Below the pieces are notes generated by a model. It worked only from the letters and a program-made list of their open reading frames with translations. It did not search any database and was not told where the DNA came from. Made by a program: the position numbers and the translations under genes. From contig NZ_JBALHR010000001.1 in NCBI RefSeq assembly GCF_036964905.1, positions 434,001-498,000 of the forward strand: a DNA stretch of 64,000 bases. Reading direction: 5' to 3'. This DNA is from Gemmobacter denitrificans. Lineage in GTDB: Bacteria > Pseudomonadota > Alphaproteobacteria > Rhodobacterales > Rhodobacteraceae. Numbering within the stretch: position 1 is the stretch's first letter; each line of letters starts with the position of its first letter. Below are positions 61,320 through 64,000 of the stretch, in pieces.

Positions 61320-63727
61320 GGGGCCTCCACTGCCCGCAGACGCCGCAAACGCAGCGCATTTGTCAGCACAAAGACCGATGAGAGCGCCATCGCCCCCGCG
61401 GCCAGCATGGGCGACAGTTGCGGCCCGCCTAAGGGCACCAGCGCCCCCGCCGCCACCGGGATCAGCGCGGCATTGTAGCCAAAGGCCCAGATCAGGTTCT
61501 GCCGGATATTGCGCATCACCGCCCGGCTGACATGAATGGCGGTTGCAACCCCGATGGGCGCACCGCCGATCAGCACCACCTCGGCCGCCTCGATGGCGAT
61601 ATCGGTGCCGGTGCCAAGCGCGATGCCCACATCCGCCGCCGCCAGTGCCGGGGCATCATTGATCCCGTCGCCCACAAAGGCCACGCCCGGGCCACGGGCC
61701 CGCACGGCCTCGACCTTGCCACCCGGCAAGACCTCGGCCTCGACATCGTTCAGGCCAAGTTCCGACCCGATGGCCAGCGCCACGCGCTGCGCATCGCCGG
61801 TGATCATCGAGACCTGCAGCCCCATGGCACCAAGCGCGCGGATCGCCGGGGCTGCGCCGGGCTTGACCGCATCGGCCACCGCCAGCACGCCCAGAACCTT
61901 GCCGTCTACCGCCAGATAGACCGGCGTCTTGCCCTGCACGGCAAAGCCCTCGCCCTCGCGCTGCCAATGCCCCACGCCCTGCGGGAACATGCGCGCCGCG
62001 CCCAGGGTGACACGTTGACCTTCCACCATGGCCTCGGCGCCATGGCCGGGGGTTGCGCGGAATTCGGTCGCAGACGGCACATCCAGATGCGCAGCCCCTG
62101 CAACCACCGCGCGGGCCAGGGGGTGTTCCGATTGCGCCTCGACCGCAGCCGCCAGACGCAGCAGATGCGGCGATGCGGGTTTCAGATCGGTCAGCACCGG
62201 GCGGCCTTCGGTCAGGGTGCCGGTCTTGTCAAAGGCCACGCGGCTGACGGTGGAGAGTGTCTGCAAGGCCTCGCCGCGCCGGAACAGCACGCCCAGTTCC
62301 GCTGCCCGCCCGGTGCCCACCATGATGGAAACCGGCGTGGCCAGTCCCATGGCGCAGGGACAGGCGATGATCAGCACCGACACCCCGGCCACCAGCGCCT
62401 GTGTCAGCCCCGGCCCGAAGATCAGCCACAGCGCGACCGTCAGCACCGCCAGCGCCATCACCGCAGGCACGAACCACAGCGTGATGCGATCCACCAACGC
62501 CTGCACCGGCAGCTTCGCGCCTTGCGCCTGTTCGACCATCGCGATGATCCGCGCCAGGACCGTATCCTGCCCGACCTGCGTGACGCGCAGCACAAGGCTG
62601 CCTGTGCCGTTCACCGTGCCCCCGGTGACCGGATCGCCGGGGGCCTTGGCCACCGGCAGCGCCTCGCCCGTCAGCATCGCCTCGTCCACCGCCGATTGCC
62701 CGGCCTCCACCACCCCATCCAGCGGTATGCGACCGCCGGGCAGCACCATGATCCGGTCGCCCGGTCGGATCTGGGCAATCGGGGTTTCAACCCAGCCCTC
62801 CGGGCCTTCCAGCCGCGCGGTGGCAGGTTGCAACCCGATCAGCCCGGCAATGGCCGCCCCTGCCCGGCCACGGGCCTTTGCCTCCATCACCCGCCCCAGC
62901 AGGATCAGGACCACGATCACCGCCGCCGCCTCGAAATAGACCGCGCGGGCGGTGGCAGGCAGAAGATGCGGCGCAAAGGTGGCCACGCTGGAATAGGCAA
63001 AGGCCGCCCCGGTGCCCACTGCCACAAGGCTGTTCATGTCGGGCGCCCCCCGCAGCAGGGCAGGAATACCCTTGACGATGAACCGCCGCCCCGGAAAGGC
63101 CAGAACCAGCGCCACCAGCACGAATTGCGCGACCCACAGCCGATCCTGCGACACAAGGCCCATCAGCCAGTGATGAAAGCCGGGCAGCATGTGCCCGCCC
63201 ATTTCGACCAGAAAGACCGGCAGCGTCAGCGCAGCCGCCAACCAGGTGTCGCGGCGCAGCTGGCGCAGTTCGGTGTCGCGGGCGGTGGGGTCGGCGCTGT
63301 CTTGCGCCGTCGCGGCAAAGCCTGCGCGGGTGACGGCGGCTGCCAACCGATCGGCGTTGGCCGCGCCGTCCCAAACCGTCACCATTGCCCGCCGCGCCGC
63401 CAGATTGGCCGAGACCGCCACCACACCGGGCTGGGCGCGCAGCACCCGCTCGACCCGGCCGGTGCAGGCGGCGCAGGTCATGCCTTCAACAGCCAGGGTG
63501 ATCTGGGTCTGCCGCGCCGGATAGCCTGCCCGCTCCAGCGCCGCCGCCAGACCGGCGGTCTGGGCCGGGGAGGCAAACCGCACTTCGGCGCTTTCATCGG
63601 CCAGATTGACCCGCGCCTCGGCCACGCCCGGCTGGGCCTTCAGCACCCGTTCGGCACGCGCCACACATGAGGCACAGGTCATTCCATCCAGCCGGAACCG
63701 GGCAGTGGCAAGCAAGGCATCATCCAT
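61316..63727 (-). CDS. copA: Copper-exporting P1B-type ATPase
   Basis: This is an 803-residue inner-membrane Cu(I) exporter. It has two N-terminal metal-binding domains with GMTCASC and GMTCAACT, eight helices, and the intramembrane CPC in IIACPCAMGLATP. The phosphorylation Asp is in AFDKTGTLTEG, with SEHPLARAVV (nucleotide) and GDGINDAPAL (hinge). ATG 63727 has GGAGG at five bases; an ATG at 63739 is less well placed. It is read with cueR from a CueR-type promoter at 63747-63777. Confidence 0.96.
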   Translation of the reverse strand: MDDALLATARFRLDGMTCASCVARAERVLKAQPGVAEARVNLADESAEVRFASPAQTAGLAAALERAGYPARQTQITLAVEGMTCAACTGRVERVLRAQPGVVAVSANLAARRAMVTVWDGAANADRLAAAVTRAGFAATAQDSADPTARDTELRQLRRDTWLAAALTLPVFLVEMGGHMLPGFHHWLMGLVSQDRLWVAQFVLVALVLAFPGRRFIVKGIPALLRGAPDMNSLVAVGTGAAFAYSSVATFAPHLLPATARAVYFEAAAVIVVLILLGRVMEAKARGRAGAAIAGLIGLQPATARLEGPEGWVETPIAQIRPGDRIMVLPGGRIPLDGVVEAGQSAVDEAMLTGEALPVAKAPGDPVTGGTVNGTGSLVLRVTQVGQDTVLARIIAMVEQAQGAKLPVQALVDRITLWFVPAVMALAVLTVALWLIFGPGLTQALVAGVSVLIIACPCAMGLATPVSIMVGTGRAAELGVLFRRGEALQTLSTVSRVAFDKTGTLTEGRPVLTDLKPASPHLLRLAAAVEAQSEHPLARAVVAGAAHLDVPSATEFRATPGHGAEAMVEGQRVTLGAARMFPQGVGHWQREGEGFAVQGKTPVYLAVDGKVLGVLAVADAVKPGAAPAIRALGAMGLQVSMITGDAQRVALAIGSELGLNDVEAEVLPGGKVEAVRARGPGVAFVGDGINDAPALAAADVGIALGTGTDIAIEAAEVVLIGGAPIGVATAIHVSRAVMRNIRQNLIWAFGYNAALIPVAAGALVPLGGPQLSPMLAAGAMALSSVFVLTNALRLRRLRAVEAP

Positions 63728-63746
63728 CGCGTCCTCCATTGCGGCC

Positions 63747-63777
63747 CATATGGGGTTTCCTGTGACTGGAAGGTCAA
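63747..63777 (-). promoter_or_regulatory. CueR-type promoter for copA-cueR
   Basis: On the minus strand TTGACC (63777-63772) is followed by exactly 19 bases and CATATG (63752-63747). The spacer holds TTCC and GGAA arms. An over-long 19-base spacer is the hallmark of MerR-family promoters, which need DNA distortion by the activator. Confidence 0.8.
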
Positions 63778-63793
63778 GCCCCCATCGCCCCTC

Positions 63794-63824
63794 TTGACCT
63801 TCCCCCGGCGGGAAGCCCCATATC
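63794..63824 (+). promoter_or_regulatory. CueR-type promoter for the copper chaperone gene
   Basis: TTGACC (63794-63799), 19 bases, CATATC (63819-63824). CTTCCC (63799-63804) and GGGAAG (63810-63815) form a perfect dyad in the spacer. It mirrors the copA promoter base for base in the key positions. Confidence 0.8.
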
Positions 63825-63852
63825 GTGCCATAGCCTTTCAGCGGAGCGTGTC

Positions 63853-64000
63853 ATGACCACCACCCTTTCCATTCCCGACATGAGCTGCGGCCATTGCCGC
63901 GCCTCGATCGAAACTGCGCTGAAGCCATTGCCCGGCGTCGCGGCGATCCGGTTCTTGCCGGAAACCCGTCAGGCGGTGATCGAGGGCGATGCCCCGCTCG
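63853..64000 (+). CDS. Heavy-metal-associated domain protein, copper chaperone (partial)
   Basis: This is the first 49 residues of a small protein cut by the window end. It begins TTTLSIPDMSCGHCRASIE, with the MxCxxC copper site (MSCGHC) followed by the usual helix and strands (ALKPLPGVAAIRF). Length and fold fit a CopZ-type chaperone that hands Cu(I) to CopA. ATG 63853 follows GGAGCG and a CueR-type promoter. Confidence 0.88.
   Translation, partial: MTTTLSIPDMSCGHCRASIETALKPLPGVAAIRFLPETRQAVIEGDAPL

Overview
The window is high-GC DNA from an alphaproteobacterium, most likely a member of the Rhodobacteraceae (Rhodobacter/Gemmobacter/Tabrizicola-like). The basis is the DUF6456 and DUF6477 protein families, which I know from that group, the agl alpha-glucoside operon layout, a divergent MocR/DUF1127 pair, and a short intergenic repeat of Rhodobacterales type. 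It looks like ordinary chromosome. I saw no rRNA, tRNA, CRISPR array, insertion sequence or phage gene. Because of the base composition, nearly every real gene has a long open frame on the opposite strand. Those were left out.

Layout: 0.2-6.3 kb holds aquaporin Z, a frameshifted DUF6456 helix-turn-helix gene, DUF6477, a pyrrolysine-free MttB-family methyltransferase, guaA and a small monooxygenase. 6.3-14.1 kb holds LtrA, a DMT permease, a FadL-type porin, an uncharacterised P-loop ATPase and the packed chain metA / hydrolase / ppk2 / tetR. 14.1-19.9 kb holds a capsule-type glycosyltransferase-like gene, a polyamine-type ABC transporter (ATPase and two permeases, no binding protein), and a MocR regulator divergent from a DUF1127 gene. 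20.0-29.1 kb is housekeeping and mixed: rplM-rpsI, rsmB, an SDR, guaB, a glutamine amidotransferase, a TehA-type channel, a PhyH dioxygenase divergent from a LysR regulator, and an acetyltransferase-like gene.

From 29.3 to 39.2 kb lies a complete alpha-glucoside system. aglE-aglF-aglG-aglA-aglK run on the minus strand; the LacI-type regulator aglR, a GH1 beta-glucosidase and glucokinase run divergently. From 47.8 to 59.0 kb lies a complete glycogen operon, glgP-glgB-glgC-glgA-glgX-pgm. A 15-base sequence in front of aglE recurs exactly in front of glgP, and a close variant lies in front of aglR. This suggests that sugar uptake and glycogen turnover share one LacI-type regulator.

Between these two blocks (39.3-47.8 kb) are a molybdenum hydroxylase set, coxG-coxS-coxL-coxM, with the form II motif in CoxL, and directly upstream a response regulator, a FIST-domain protein and a PAS hybrid histidine kinase. 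That trio resembles the ErbR / NosP / NahK(ErcS') set of Pseudomonas. An NsrR-type NO sensor lies 12 kb away. The window ends with an M19 dipeptidase, a copA-cueR operon, and a divergent copper chaperone cut by the window edge. Mirror-image CueR-type promoters lie between copA and the chaperone.
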